A DNA stretch of 64,000 nucleotides from an uncultured Eubacteriales bacterium (GTDB taxonomy: Bacteria > Bacillota > Clostridia > Oscillospirales > CAG-382). The stretch spans positions 62,001-126,000 of the forward strand of contig CAKSOW010000001.1 of NCBI GenBank assembly GCA_934479825.1, in the 5' to 3' direction. The stretch's first letter is position 1. Every line of letters starts with the position of its first letter. This document shows positions 33,230-41,352 of the stretch, one piece after another. Both the position numbers and the translations under genes were made by a program. The notes under the pieces were generated by a model. That model was not told the origin of the DNA. It made no database searches and saw only the letters and a program-made list of their open reading frames with translations.

Positions 33230-35587
33230 ATGAAAAAAGTGTCGGAGAAAAGTACCAAAAACGCCGGACGTTTTAAGCATTTGTTCGGCTTGGATAAAGC
33301 AAATGAAACAGAAGTTCCGGATGAAAAAATGGACGAAACGGAACAGACTGATTCGGTTGTTTCCGCGATTTTTTCCCATTCGGAATCCGAAGATAACGGT
33401 GTAGATGAACCCCAAGACGCCGATTCCGGTATCGAAAGAGAAGCACGGGAATATTATAATAACCACCATTCTCAATCCGTAGAAGATAAAGTCCGCAGCA
33501 TTCATGAAAATGCATTGAACAGCTATGCGAACGAGTCTCCGCAAACGGCCGCAAATGATGTCAGCGAAGAAAGCGAAGATAACGAAGGGGAAAATCTCCC
33601 GGAAGAAGAGACGCAGGCTGCGGAGAATGAAGAAATTTCCGAAACGGCCGCAACGGCAGATACAGAAAAAACCGAAAATCAGAATGCAGCAGCGTTCGGT
33701 GAAACGAAAAATTATGACATGTCGCAGTTGATCTCGGTCTTGAAAGAATCGGGCAACGGACGCGGCTCTTTCAAGAAAACGCAGAGCGATGAAGAATACG
33801 ACGATGACGACGAGGATGTACCGGAGGATTCGCTTGATATTCACGATTCCGAACTGTATGACGATGTCAACGAATATCGCCACGATTTTGAATATACCGA
33901 CCGGGTTCAGGGCGCGGCTCTTTTTGCCGGTTTTCGTAAAAGCGCTGTGATTGCTACGGCTTCTGTGATACTGACGCTTTTAGCAACAATTGTCTGCGTT
34001 TGGTTTGAGCTTGGACATGCCGCAGGACTTCCGTTTTCCGGCATGATGCATCCCGGCCGCTACGGGCGCGTCTATGCCATGATTTCCTTACAAGTTCTGG
34101 CTTTCGCCGTTTTCTTCAATCTGGACGGCCTTTCACGCGGTATACATAAGCTTTCCGTCAAACGCCCTGCGCCCGAAGCGATAGCAGTTGTCACAACGGC
34201 TCTTTGCGCGTTGCAGACGATTTATACGGCTTTTACCGCCTATGAGTCGCTTTCCTATAAGACCTATTGCTTTGCCGGTTGTTTTGTCTTGCTTGTTCTT
34301 TCGGTCAATACCTTCATCAAGGCTTATACACGCTTCAAGGCATTTGCCATGGTTCTGTCCAAAAAGCCGAAGCTTTCAACCAAAAATCTCGATCACTTAG
34401 CCGAAGAATATGCGGCGTTTGAAAAGTATTTGAGCGAGGATTCCGAAGTTCTTGCTGTTACCAAGACCGATTCGGTTTCTGATTTTGTCAAACACACTTA
34501 CACGGTTCCGGAAGCATCGCGCTCCTGCAACCGCTTTATGTACTTTGTTCTCGGAGTCAGTGTTGTAGCGGCTTTGCTCGGCGTATTTCTTCTTAAAAAA
34601 TCGCCCTATGAAGCGCTTACCGGCGCGTCGCTCATTTATCTTTTTTCCGCGCCGGTCGGAATGTTGATTTCCACGGCATTGCCTTATTTTGTGTCTTCGG
34701 TCAAGGCGTCGGCTTTACATTCGGCTATTCTCGGCGAAGCCGCCGGTGATACCTTTGACAATGCCGCAGTGCTCTCATTTGACGATACCGAAGTGTTTCC
34801 GCCCAAGGCGGTGAAGATCACCAACATCAAAACGTATAACGATCACCGTATCGATAAAATTGTTGTGTATATGACAGCTATTTTCAATAAGATCGGCGGT
34901 CCGTTGTCATATGTCTTTGCAAGTTCCTTGCAGGATATGCCGCAGGATGTCGGCGAAATTATGGTACACGAGGCTGGTGCGGACGGATTGCATTTAAAGG
35001 TCGGCGATGACGATGTTTTAGTCGGCACGGGCACCTATTTGCGCATGTTTGACATCGAAACACCGGTAGACGCCGTGGATGAAACCGAAATGCGTTCGCT
35101 TACCAGCATATTGTTCCTTGTCTGCAACGGAGAGCTTGCCGCAAAATTCTATATCCGCTATTCGTTCAACCGCAAGTTTGAACCGGTTTTACGCGGTATT
35201 TACGATGCCGGTATCTGCTGTGGTATCCGCACGTTCGATCCGGGCATTGACGACCAATTGGTCGAAGGCAACTTAAAGGATACCAATTATCCGATTCATG
35301 TCGTTCGCAAGGAAACAAAAGATATCGGGAAAATCGAAGAAACTCTTTCCGGCAGCGTCATTTCGCTCTCCTCTATCCATAATTATTTAAAGACATTTTT
35401 GCTGGTTGACCGTTTGAACAGCATATACCGCACGACTGGCATGCTGTCGGTTATCGGGGCGCTGATCGGTCTTGCCGTTTCGATTTTCTTCTTCTTCACC
35501 GGCGGCGCGCTTTCCGCTACGGCGTTGCTTTTATTCCAGATTTTTTGGCTGCTGCCTCCGGCAATCTATTCTTTCTTAGGTAAGTAA
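33230..35587 (+). CDS. Degenerate P-type-ATPase-like membrane protein with acidic N-terminal extension
   Basis: 785 residues from the ATG at 33230, but AAAGG abuts it, so a GTG at 33239 is a likely alternative. Residues 1-~225 are acidic and low-complexity. Then come membrane pairs at ~238-297 and ~316-363, a ~70-residue soluble stretch, a pair at ~436-490, a ~240-residue cytosolic region, and a final pair at ~740-782. That is the order in P1B-type ATPases. FSAPVGMLISTAL replaces the ion-site CPC helix, and SFDDTEVF (Asp518) replaces FDKTGT. No TGE, TGDN or GDGxND motif is present, so pumping is unlikely. It is probably co-transcribed with the SGNH gene 27 bp downstream. Confidence 0.75.
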   Translation: MKKVSEKSTKNAGRFKHLFGLDKANETEVPDEKMDETEQTDSVVSAIFSHSESEDNGVDEPQDADSGIEREAREYYNNHHSQSVEDKVRSIHENALNSYANESPQTAANDVSEESEDNEGENLPEEETQAAENEEISETAATADTEKTENQNAAAFGETKNYDMSQLISVLKESGNGRGSFKKTQSDEEYDDDDEDVPEDSLDIHDSELYDDVNEYRHDFEYTDRVQGAALFAGFRKSAVIATASVILTLLATIVCVWFELGHAAGLPFSGMMHPGRYGRVYAMISLQVLAFAVFFNLDGLSRGIHKLSVKRPAPEAIAVVTTALCALQTIYTAFTAYESLSYKTYCFAGCFVLLVLSVNTFIKAYTRFKAFAMVLSKKPKLSTKNLDHLAEEYAAFEKYLSEDSEVLAVTKTDSVSDFVKHTYTVPEASRSCNRFMYFVLGVSVVAALLGVFLLKKSPYEALTGASLIYLFSAPVGMLISTALPYFVSSVKASALHSAILGEAAGDTFDNAAVLSFDDTEVFPPKAVKITNIKTYNDHRIDKIVVYMTAIFNKIGGPLSYVFASSLQDMPQDVGEIMVHEAGADGLHLKVGDDDVLVGTGTYLRMFDIETPVDAVDETEMRSLTSILFLVCNGELAAKFYIRYSFNRKFEPVLRGIYDAGICCGIRTFDPGIDDQLVEGNLKDTNYPIHVVRKETKDIGKIEETLSGSVISLSSIHNYLKTFLLVDRLNSIYRTTGMLSVIGALIGLAVSIFFFFTGGALSATALLLFQIFWLLPPAIYSFLGK

Positions 35588-35614
35588 AAAAATAAATAAA
35601 AGGAGCGAACCACT

Positions 35615-37216
35615 ATGAAAATTTTCAAGAAGATCCTGTTTTCGGCGCTTTTGCTCGGTACGCTTTCTGCGACTGCCTTTGCTGCCGATGCAGAAATCCC
35701 GGATGAGCATTTAAAGGATGTCAAGTCTGCGGATGAACAAAGCATCAGTATCCTTTGTGTCGGTAACTCTATTCTGGCACATGGTGCCAGCGAATCCATC
35801 GGATGGAGCGGCAACTGGGGTATGGCAGCCTCAGATTCCAGCAAGGATTATTTTCACCTGTTGCAGGATAAAGTCAGTGCCGCAGGCTATGAAAACGTCA
35901 AATGGAGTTCTGTGGGCGTTGCACCGTTAGAGCGTGCCATCGACAAGCGCATGGATTACGACTATAAAAGCGAGATTGATTCCATGCTTGCTCCGTCGGT
36001 AACCAAGGCTGTTCCGGACGTTGTTATTTTCCAGATTGGTGAAAATGTCAACCAAGGCCCGACGCGCGAATCTTATGAGCATGCACTCACAAAGCTTGCG
36101 GAATACTGCGTATCCGTTAATCCGGATATTCAGATCATTTTCTGCAAACCGTTCTGGGACGGCACAGCTCTTTGCATGGGTGCGCAGAATGCTGCCATTC
36201 ATCTCGGCTTTACCTATGCGGATCTTTCGCAGTTCAATACCAATGATAACAAGGCCGTCGGCTTATTCGAGCACAGCGGCGTTGCCAGCCACCCCGGCGA
36301 CAAGGGCATGGCCAACATTGCTGATGAGATCTACAAGCAGTTGGAGATCATCCTCTACAAGAAATACAGAGACCCAAATCAGGTCGAAGTCAAGTTTGAC
36401 GGCAAATACGTTTCTTTTGACGTTCTGCCGCAAATCATCAATGACCGCACCATGATTCCCGTTCGTGCCGTCGCTGAGGCATTCGGCGCAAAAGTTGACT
36501 GGGATGAATCGACTGAAACCGTAAGCATCGAATCCGGCAAGACCAAGATTCTTATGAAACTCGGGGAAAACTTCTTCACTAAAAACGGTGAAAAGATAGA
36601 CCTTGACGTTCCGGCTCTCGAAACCGACGGCCGCACGCTTGTTCCGGCAAGAGCCATTGCCGAAGCGCTCGACTGCATTGTCGATTGGGACGATAAGACC
36701 CAGACTGCGATTATCTCTACGCCCGAACCCGAACCGGTCAAACTTCCGGATTCCATCAATGCAGACCCGTGCAACAACCTTTCTTCTTCCGGCTATTTTG
36801 CGGGCGGAAACTCCAAGGTCTCGGTGGTCAAAGAGGGCGGCGACCACGGAAATGTCTTTCATGTACAAGCAACGACATCCGGTAAATCATGGACGTATCT
36901 TTGGACGAAAATGGAATTTAAGCCCGGCAAAACGTATATTGTCGAAGCAGATGTCAAGGCGCTTCCCAAGAACGGCGCCGGTGAAGAAATGACCAAGGGC
37001 AATATCGGATTTTGTCTGAAATTCGACGGCAAAGACCACGGTATCAAAATGACGGCGGTAACCACAGATTGGACGCATGCAACGGCGGAATACACCATCC
37101 CTGAAACCATGCAGCCAAATCCGGACAGCGATATGTTCGGTATCTTTACCGACCCGATTGACGACGTCGCATGCAGTTTCGCTGTCGATAACATCACGGT
37201 TAAAGTAAAAGAATAA
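35615..37216 (+). CDS. Secreted SGNH-hydrolase-like protein with copper-amine-oxidase N-terminal-like stalk domains
   Basis: 533 residues. Signal peptide 1-~24 ending in TAFA. An SGNH/GDSL-like domain (~43-250) has the nucleophile block VGNSIL (Ser52), block III IGENVN (Asn144) and HPGDKG (His226); the Asp normally three residues before the His is absent. Two copper-amine-oxidase-N1-like repeats follow (~265-375: PVRAVAEAFGAKVDWDE, VPARAIAEALDCIVDWDD), then a jelly-roll-like C-terminus (~385-533). Probably an extracellular carbohydrate or polysaccharide esterase. Paralogous SGNH domains occur in both giant proteins at 50.7 and 55.4 kb. Confidence 0.88.
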   Translation: MKIFKKILFSALLLGTLSATAFAADAEIPDEHLKDVKSADEQSISILCVGNSILAHGASESIGWSGNWGMAASDSSKDYFHLLQDKVSAAGYENVKWSSVGVAPLERAIDKRMDYDYKSEIDSMLAPSVTKAVPDVVIFQIGENVNQGPTRESYEHALTKLAEYCVSVNPDIQIIFCKPFWDGTALCMGAQNAAIHLGFTYADLSQFNTNDNKAVGLFEHSGVASHPGDKGMANIADEIYKQLEIILYKKYRDPNQVEVKFDGKYVSFDVLPQIINDRTMIPVRAVAEAFGAKVDWDESTETVSIESGKTKILMKLGENFFTKNGEKIDLDVPALETDGRTLVPARAIAEALDCIVDWDDKTQTAIISTPEPEPVKLPDSINADPCNNLSSSGYFAGGNSKVSVVKEGGDHGNVFHVQATTSGKSWTYLWTKMEFKPGKTYIVEADVKALPKNGAGEEMTKGNIGFCLKFDGKDHGIKMTAVTTDWTHATAEYTIPETMQPNPDSDMFGIFTDPIDDVACSFAVDNITVKVKE

Positions 37217-37232
37217 AACAGACATATTTTGA

Positions 37233-37276
37233 CACATGCGATTTGTAATACTGCACAAATCGCATGTGCTTTTTTT
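37233..37276 (+). terminator. Terminator after the SGNH/stalk protein
   Basis: Perfect 14-bp stem CACATGCGATTTGT (37233-37246) with its complement (37255-37268), 8-nt loop, then seven T. Confidence 0.9.
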
Positions 37277-37325
37277 GTTTAAAAGGGAAAAAAACAATTC
37301 TCTTGGATAAAATGCCGGTTTTCGG

Positions 37326-37354
37326 TTGACTTATCTGAAAATTATTGGTATAAT
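37326..37354 (+). promoter_or_regulatory. Promoter of the secreted stalk-domain gene
   Basis: TTGACT (37326-37331), 17-bp spacer, TATAAT (37349-37354), 47 bp before the ATG. Confidence 0.8.
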
Positions 37355-37401
37355 ACACATATAAAGGGTGCAATCCCAAATATGTATTAAGGAGAATGAC
37401 T

Positions 37402-38517
37402 ATGAAAAAACTCACTCGCACTTTGCTTGCAGCGCTTCTTGTCGCTTGCACCGTGTTTACTCTTTCGGCTTTTGCCGAGGATGAGGGACGCGTTATTACC
37501 GTAACTCTCGATGGCAATCCCATTACGTTCGATGTTCCGCCGCAGTTGATCGACGGCAGAACCATGGTTCCGCTCAGAATGATTTTTGAGGCTCTCGGCG
37601 CTGAGGTTACCTGGGACGACGCAACCCAGACCGCAAGCGGCGTAAAAGGCGATACGACTGTTAAGATTACGATCGATGAAAAAGTTCTCTATAAGAACGG
37701 TCAGGCTATTACGCTTGACGTTCCTGCACAGCTTGTCAATGACCGTACACTCGTTCCGGTCCGTGCTATTTCCGAAAGCTTTGCTGTCGATGTAGACTGG
37801 GATGATGCAACTTCCACGGTTATCCTTGTAACTGCAAAGAATACGGAAGACGATAAGAAACATGTTGCGTTGAATAAGGATGCTTTTGTTGCCGGCAACG
37901 GTTACAACATCATCAACGAGAGCAAGGAAAAGGTTTCCGAAAATTCTCCGGTTACCGTTACTGACGTTGAAGGCGGTGTTCAGGTTTCTCACGGCGGTTA
38001 CTACGAAAACGGCGTGAACTGGGGCGGCGTTGCACTCAAAGACGCTTATAAGCTCGACGGACTTTCGATTACCGTTAAGTTTGATGAAGTTCCGAAAGTA
38101 ACTTCTTCGACCGACTGCTGGATCTGCATTGACTTTTTGAACAAGCCGCAGTTGTTCCAGGTCGGCGCTGTTTCCGACAATCCCGGTTTCATGAACCTTA
38201 TGCGTTTCGGCAAACCTGCTTTGGAACTTTACAACGGTATCGCTGCTTTCTCCGGCATTGACGTTCCGGAATACGACAAAGATATGTTTGCTATCAAGAG
38301 CGGTGATGTTGTAACGGTTTCTGCAAAGCTTGACGGCGAATACTATGCTTTCACGATCAAAAACGGCGACAAGACCATGACTTACAAGTATGAAAGCACA
38401 GACTTCACCAAGGTCTTTACCGACGGTAAGGCTCATCCGGTTGTTTCTGCTTCCTGCATTGGTTCCGAAAAGGATGCGTTCAAGTACACCATTACCGATA
38501 TTTCATACGCTGAATAA
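37402..38517 (+). CDS. Secreted copper-amine-oxidase N-terminal-like (stalk domain) protein
   Basis: 371 residues from the ATG at 37402 (GGAG 7 nt upstream; an ATG two codons earlier is too close). Signal peptide 1-~24 (ends SAFA). Two stalk repeats (~33-145) with VPLRMIFEALGAEVTWDD and VPVRAISESFAVDVDWDD are very like those of the preceding gene. The ~215-residue C-terminal part looks all-beta and has no motif I recognise. This family name does not imply oxidase activity, as the catalytic domain is missing. Own promoter and terminator. Confidence 0.88.
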   Translation: MKKLTRTLLAALLVACTVFTLSAFAEDEGRVITVTLDGNPITFDVPPQLIDGRTMVPLRMIFEALGAEVTWDDATQTASGVKGDTTVKITIDEKVLYKNGQAITLDVPAQLVNDRTLVPVRAISESFAVDVDWDDATSTVILVTAKNTEDDKKHVALNKDAFVAGNGYNIINESKEKVSENSPVTVTDVEGGVQVSHGGYYENGVNWGGVALKDAYKLDGLSITVKFDEVPKVTSSTDCWICIDFLNKPQLFQVGAVSDNPGFMNLMRFGKPALELYNGIAAFSGIDVPEYDKDMFAIKSGDVVTVSAKLDGEYYAFTIKNGDKTMTYKYESTDFTKVFTDGKAHPVVSASCIGSEKDAFKYTITDISYAE

Positions 38518-38546
38518 GCAAAGCGATAAAACGATAAGTTGAAATG

Positions 38547-38585
38547 AAAATCCGTGCTCCGGTTGATTTCGAAGCACGGATTTTT
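38547..38585 (+). terminator. Terminator after the stalk-domain gene
   Basis: AAAATCCGTGCT (38547-38558) pairs with AGCACGGATTTT (38573-38584), loop 14 nt, ending in five T. Confidence 0.85.
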
Positions 38586-38657
38586 CATTGATATTCGAGC
38601 GATCTGATAAAAAACGCAAATACGACCGCAAAATACATATATTTTCAAAAAAATTCC

Positions 38658-38686
38658 TTGCAATGTTCACTTGTAACAGGTATACT
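38658..38686 (+). promoter_or_regulatory. queT promoter
   Basis: TTGCAA (38658-38663), 17-bp spacer, TATACT (38681-38686). Transcription would start just before the preQ1 aptamer. Confidence 0.7.
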
Positions 38687-38693
38687 AATCACA

Positions 38694-38734
38694 GTGAGTT
38701 CGTAACCATCCTCACTTAAAACAAAACTAAGGAG
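38694..38734 (+). promoter_or_regulatory. preQ1-I riboswitch controlling queT
   Basis: P1 stem GTGAG (38694-38698) with CTCAC (38711-38715) closes a loop containing TTCGTAACCATC. An A-rich segment follows (TTAAAACAAAACTAA), then GGAG (38731-38734). This is the class I preQ1 aptamer, where the A-rich tail enters the P1 groove and the CTAAGGAG end forms the pseudoknot. The ribosome site itself is in the aptamer, so ligand binding should block translation of queT 12 bp downstream. Confidence 0.85.
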
Positions 38735-38745
38735 ACAAAAAAATT

Positions 38746-39252
38746 ATGGAAAAGAAAAATCAGATGCAGAATAAGACCGCAGGTCTTGCTATCGGTGCAG
38801 TGATTGCGGCACTTTATGTCGTACTGACGTTTTTGGCAAATGCGGTCGGACTTGCCAACGGCGTAATTCAGATTCGCATTTCAGAAGCGCTGAACGTACT
38901 TGTCTGCTTTACGGGTGCGGCAGTTCCGGGGGTTACGATCGGCTGTTTACTGTCAAATCTGCTTACCGGTTGCATTATGTGGGACGTTCTTTTCGGAACG
39001 CTTGCCTCGCTTATGGGCGCGTGGGGCGGTTATCTGCTTCGTAAAAACCGTGTGTTGGCCTTGCTGTGTCCGATCGTATCCAACACGGTTGTTGTGCCGC
39101 TTGTCTTAAAACGCGCTTATAGCGTGCCGGACGCGTATTGGTTTTTAGTGATTTCCGTTGCTGTCGGAGAGCTGATTTCCTGCGGTATTCTCGGATTCTT
39201 GCTCGGACATGTAATTGACAAATACGGCGGACACTTAAAATTCAGACGTTAA
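38746..39252 (+). CDS. queT: QueT family transporter (queuosine precursor, ECF S-component)
   Basis: 168 residues, five or six membrane helices. Family signatures: GAVIAALYVVLTFLANAVGLA, QIRISEALNVLVCFTGAAVPG, and LSNLLTGCIMWDVLFGTLAS. QueT imports preQ1, preQ0 or queuine with the shared ECF module. The preQ1 riboswitch over its ribosome site supports this assignment directly. No que biosynthesis genes lie nearby, suggesting salvage. Confidence 0.95.
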   Translation: MEKKNQMQNKTAGLAIGAVIAALYVVLTFLANAVGLANGVIQIRISEALNVLVCFTGAAVPGVTIGCLLSNLLTGCIMWDVLFGTLASLMGAWGGYLLRKNRVLALLCPIVSNTVVVPLVLKRAYSVPDAYWFLVISVAVGELISCGILGFLLGHVIDKYGGHLKFRR

Positions 39253-39306
39253 AATTCTTGCATAAATTTGCCTTTTACATCCAAAACTTTCTAAGGAAGT
39301 GATCGT

Positions 39307-41142
39307 TTGAAAGAAGTAAAAACCCCAAAAAAGCCGATTATATCATATTACCTCATTATTTTGGCTATTATGCTGCTGTTCAATTTCATTCTTATGCCCT
39401 CCTTTATGCAGCGGCAGGTCAAAGAAGTGGATTATGGCACCTTTATGAAGATGACCGAAAAAGGCGAAATCGGGAAAGTACAAGTTGAGGATATACAGAT
39501 CCTTTTTACCGACAAGGACGAAAAAAACGTCTATAAAACCGGCAGAATGGATGACCCGAATCTGACTGAACGCCTGTATGATGCCGGTATTACCAGTTTC
39601 AATAAGGAAATCGTCGAAGAAATGTCGCCGTTTCTGTCGCTGGTTCTGTCGTGGGTATTGCCGATTGCCATTTTTGCGCTTCTCGGTCATTATATGTCCA
39701 AAAAGCTCATGGATAAAGCCGGCGGCGGAAATGCCATGATGTTCGGTATGGGCAAGAGCAATGCCAAGATTTATGTGCAATCCACCGAAGGAATCAAGTT
39801 TTCGGACGTGGCAGGCGAAGATGAAGCCAAGGAAAACCTGACCGAAATCGTCAACTATCTGCACAACCCCGACAAGTATAAAGAAATCGGTGCATCCATG
39901 CCCAAAGGAATTTTGTTGGTAGGCCCTCCCGGAACCGGTAAAACCATGCTTGCCAAGGCGGTAGCCGGTGAATCCAATGTGCCGTTTTTCTCCATGTCCG
40001 GATCGGAATTTGTGGAAATGTTTGTCGGTATGGGCGCGTCCAAGGTTCGCGACTTATTTAAGCAGGCAAAGGAGAAAGCTCCGTGTATTGTTTTCATCGA
40101 TGAAATCGACGCTATCGGTAAAAAGCGCGACGGACAGTTTTCCGGCAATGATGAACGCGAGCAGACCTTGAATCAGCTGCTTACCGAAATGGACGGTTTT
40201 GAGGGAAACAACGGCGTTATCATTTTGGCCGCAACCAACCGCCCTGAATCCCTTGACCCGGCTCTTACACGTCCCGGCCGTTTTGACCGCCGTGTTCCGG
40301 TGGAACTGCCCGATTTAAAGGGACGCGAGGAAATTTTAAAGGTTCATGCGGTCAAGATCAAGACCGTTCCCGGTATCGACTATCAGAAAATTGCCCGCAT
40401 GGCGTCGGGCGCCTCCGGCGCAGAGCTTGCCAATATTGTCAATGAGGCGGCGCTCCGTGCCGTGCGTGCCGGAAGAAAAGCGGCTGACCAGTCTGATATG
40501 GAAGAAAGCATCGAAGTTGTAATTGCCGGTTATCAGAAGAAGAATGCAATTTTGACCGACAAGGAAAAGATGATCGTTGCGTATCATGAGATCGGGCATG
40601 CACTTGTTGCAGCTAAGCAGAACAACTCCGCACCGGTGCAAAAAATTACCATTGTTCCGCGTACCTCCGGCGCACTTGGCTACACCATGCAGGTGGACGA
40701 GGGCAATCATTATCTGATGTCCAAGACCGAGATTGAAAATAAGATAGCCACCTTTACCGGCGGCCGGGCGGCCGAAGAATTGATTTTCGGCTCGGTTACG
40801 ACCGGTGCCTCCAACGATATTGAACAGGCGACTAAACTTGCACGCGCTATGATCACTCGTTACGGCATGAGCGAAGATTTTGACATGGTGGCATTGGAAA
40901 CCGTGACGAATCAGTATCTCGGCGGCGATGCTTCTCTTGCTTGCTCATCCGAAACACAAACGTTGATCGACCGGAAAGTCGTTGAGCTCGTCAAGGCACA
41001 GCACGCAAAGGCGTTTAAGATTCTGTCTGAAAACCGTCGGAAACTGGATGAGCTTGCCAAGTTCCTTTATGAATCGGAAACCATTACCGGTGAGCAGTTC
41101 ATGGAGATCTTAGAACGTAAGGATGAGACAGCTACAAACTGA
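39307..41142 (+). CDS. ftsH: ATP-dependent zinc metalloprotease FtsH
   Basis: 611 residues from a TTG at 39307 with AAGGAAG upstream. Two N-terminal membrane helices (~13-31 and ~110-127) flank a small extracytoplasmic domain. The AAA domain has GPPGTGKT (~200) and IVFIDEIDAIG, and the second region of homology is TRPGRFDR. The zinc motif is HEIGH (~430; HEAGH in most). It degrades unstable membrane and cytosolic proteins. Ends without a clear terminator before the gltB promoter. Confidence 0.97.
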   Translation: MKEVKTPKKPIISYYLIILAIMLLFNFILMPSFMQRQVKEVDYGTFMKMTEKGEIGKVQVEDIQILFTDKDEKNVYKTGRMDDPNLTERLYDAGITSFNKEIVEEMSPFLSLVLSWVLPIAIFALLGHYMSKKLMDKAGGGNAMMFGMGKSNAKIYVQSTEGIKFSDVAGEDEAKENLTEIVNYLHNPDKYKEIGASMPKGILLVGPPGTGKTMLAKAVAGESNVPFFSMSGSEFVEMFVGMGASKVRDLFKQAKEKAPCIVFIDEIDAIGKKRDGQFSGNDEREQTLNQLLTEMDGFEGNNGVIILAATNRPESLDPALTRPGRFDRRVPVELPDLKGREEILKVHAVKIKTVPGIDYQKIARMASGASGAELANIVNEAALRAVRAGRKAADQSDMEESIEVVIAGYQKKNAILTDKEKMIVAYHEIGHALVAAKQNNSAPVQKITIVPRTSGALGYTMQVDEGNHYLMSKTEIENKIATFTGGRAAEELIFGSVTTGASNDIEQATKLARAMITRYGMSEDFDMVALETVTNQYLGGDASLACSSETQTLIDRKVVELVKAQHAKAFKILSENRRKLDELAKFLYESETITGEQFMEILERKDETATN

Positions 41143-41224
41143 TACAAAGGCTTGTCTTTTTGTACAAATGCAAGTGCGTCAGAAAAAAAGTTTTGTGAAA
41201 AACAGCATTTTTTGAAAAAAACCC

Positions 41225-41252
41225 TTGCTTTTTACGGCAAAACAGGTATAAT
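41225..41252 (+). promoter_or_regulatory. gltB promoter
   Basis: TTGCTT (41225-41230), 16-bp spacer, TATAAT (41247-41252), followed at once by a terminator-like hairpin. Confidence 0.55.
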
Positions 41253-41265
41253 AATAGCATAACGA

Positions 41266-41306
41266 AGGCGTTATTTCCGTAGGGGAAATAACGCCTATTT
41301 TGTTTT
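41266..41306 (+). terminator. Terminator-like hairpin in the gltB leader (possible attenuator)
   Basis: A perfect 13-bp stem (41266-41278 with 41284-41296), 5-nt loop, then ATTTTGTTTTT. It begins ~14 bp after the -10 element and ends ~50 bp before gltB, so it would be the first structure in a gltB transcript. It might instead simply end ftsH transcripts. Confidence 0.6.
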
Positions 41307-41352
41307 TACATTTTCATGAATCAATGCGAAAGGACAGCGGAGGTTGTAAAAC

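Noticed and set aside
37387..38436. 349-residue open frame on the minus strand opposite the stalk-domain protein gene
   Set aside because: It mirrors a clear secreted protein with signal peptide, promoter and terminator on the plus strand. The minus frame has no ribosome site and no recognisable motif.
35615..38517. Copper amine oxidase enzymes
   Set aside because: Only the N-terminal stalk-like repeats occur. The catalytic domain with the TPQ tyrosine and copper histidines is absent.
41307..41352. Known riboswitch or T-box in the gltB leader
   Set aside because: Only a terminator hairpin is visible. No T-box sequence or known aptamer core was found.
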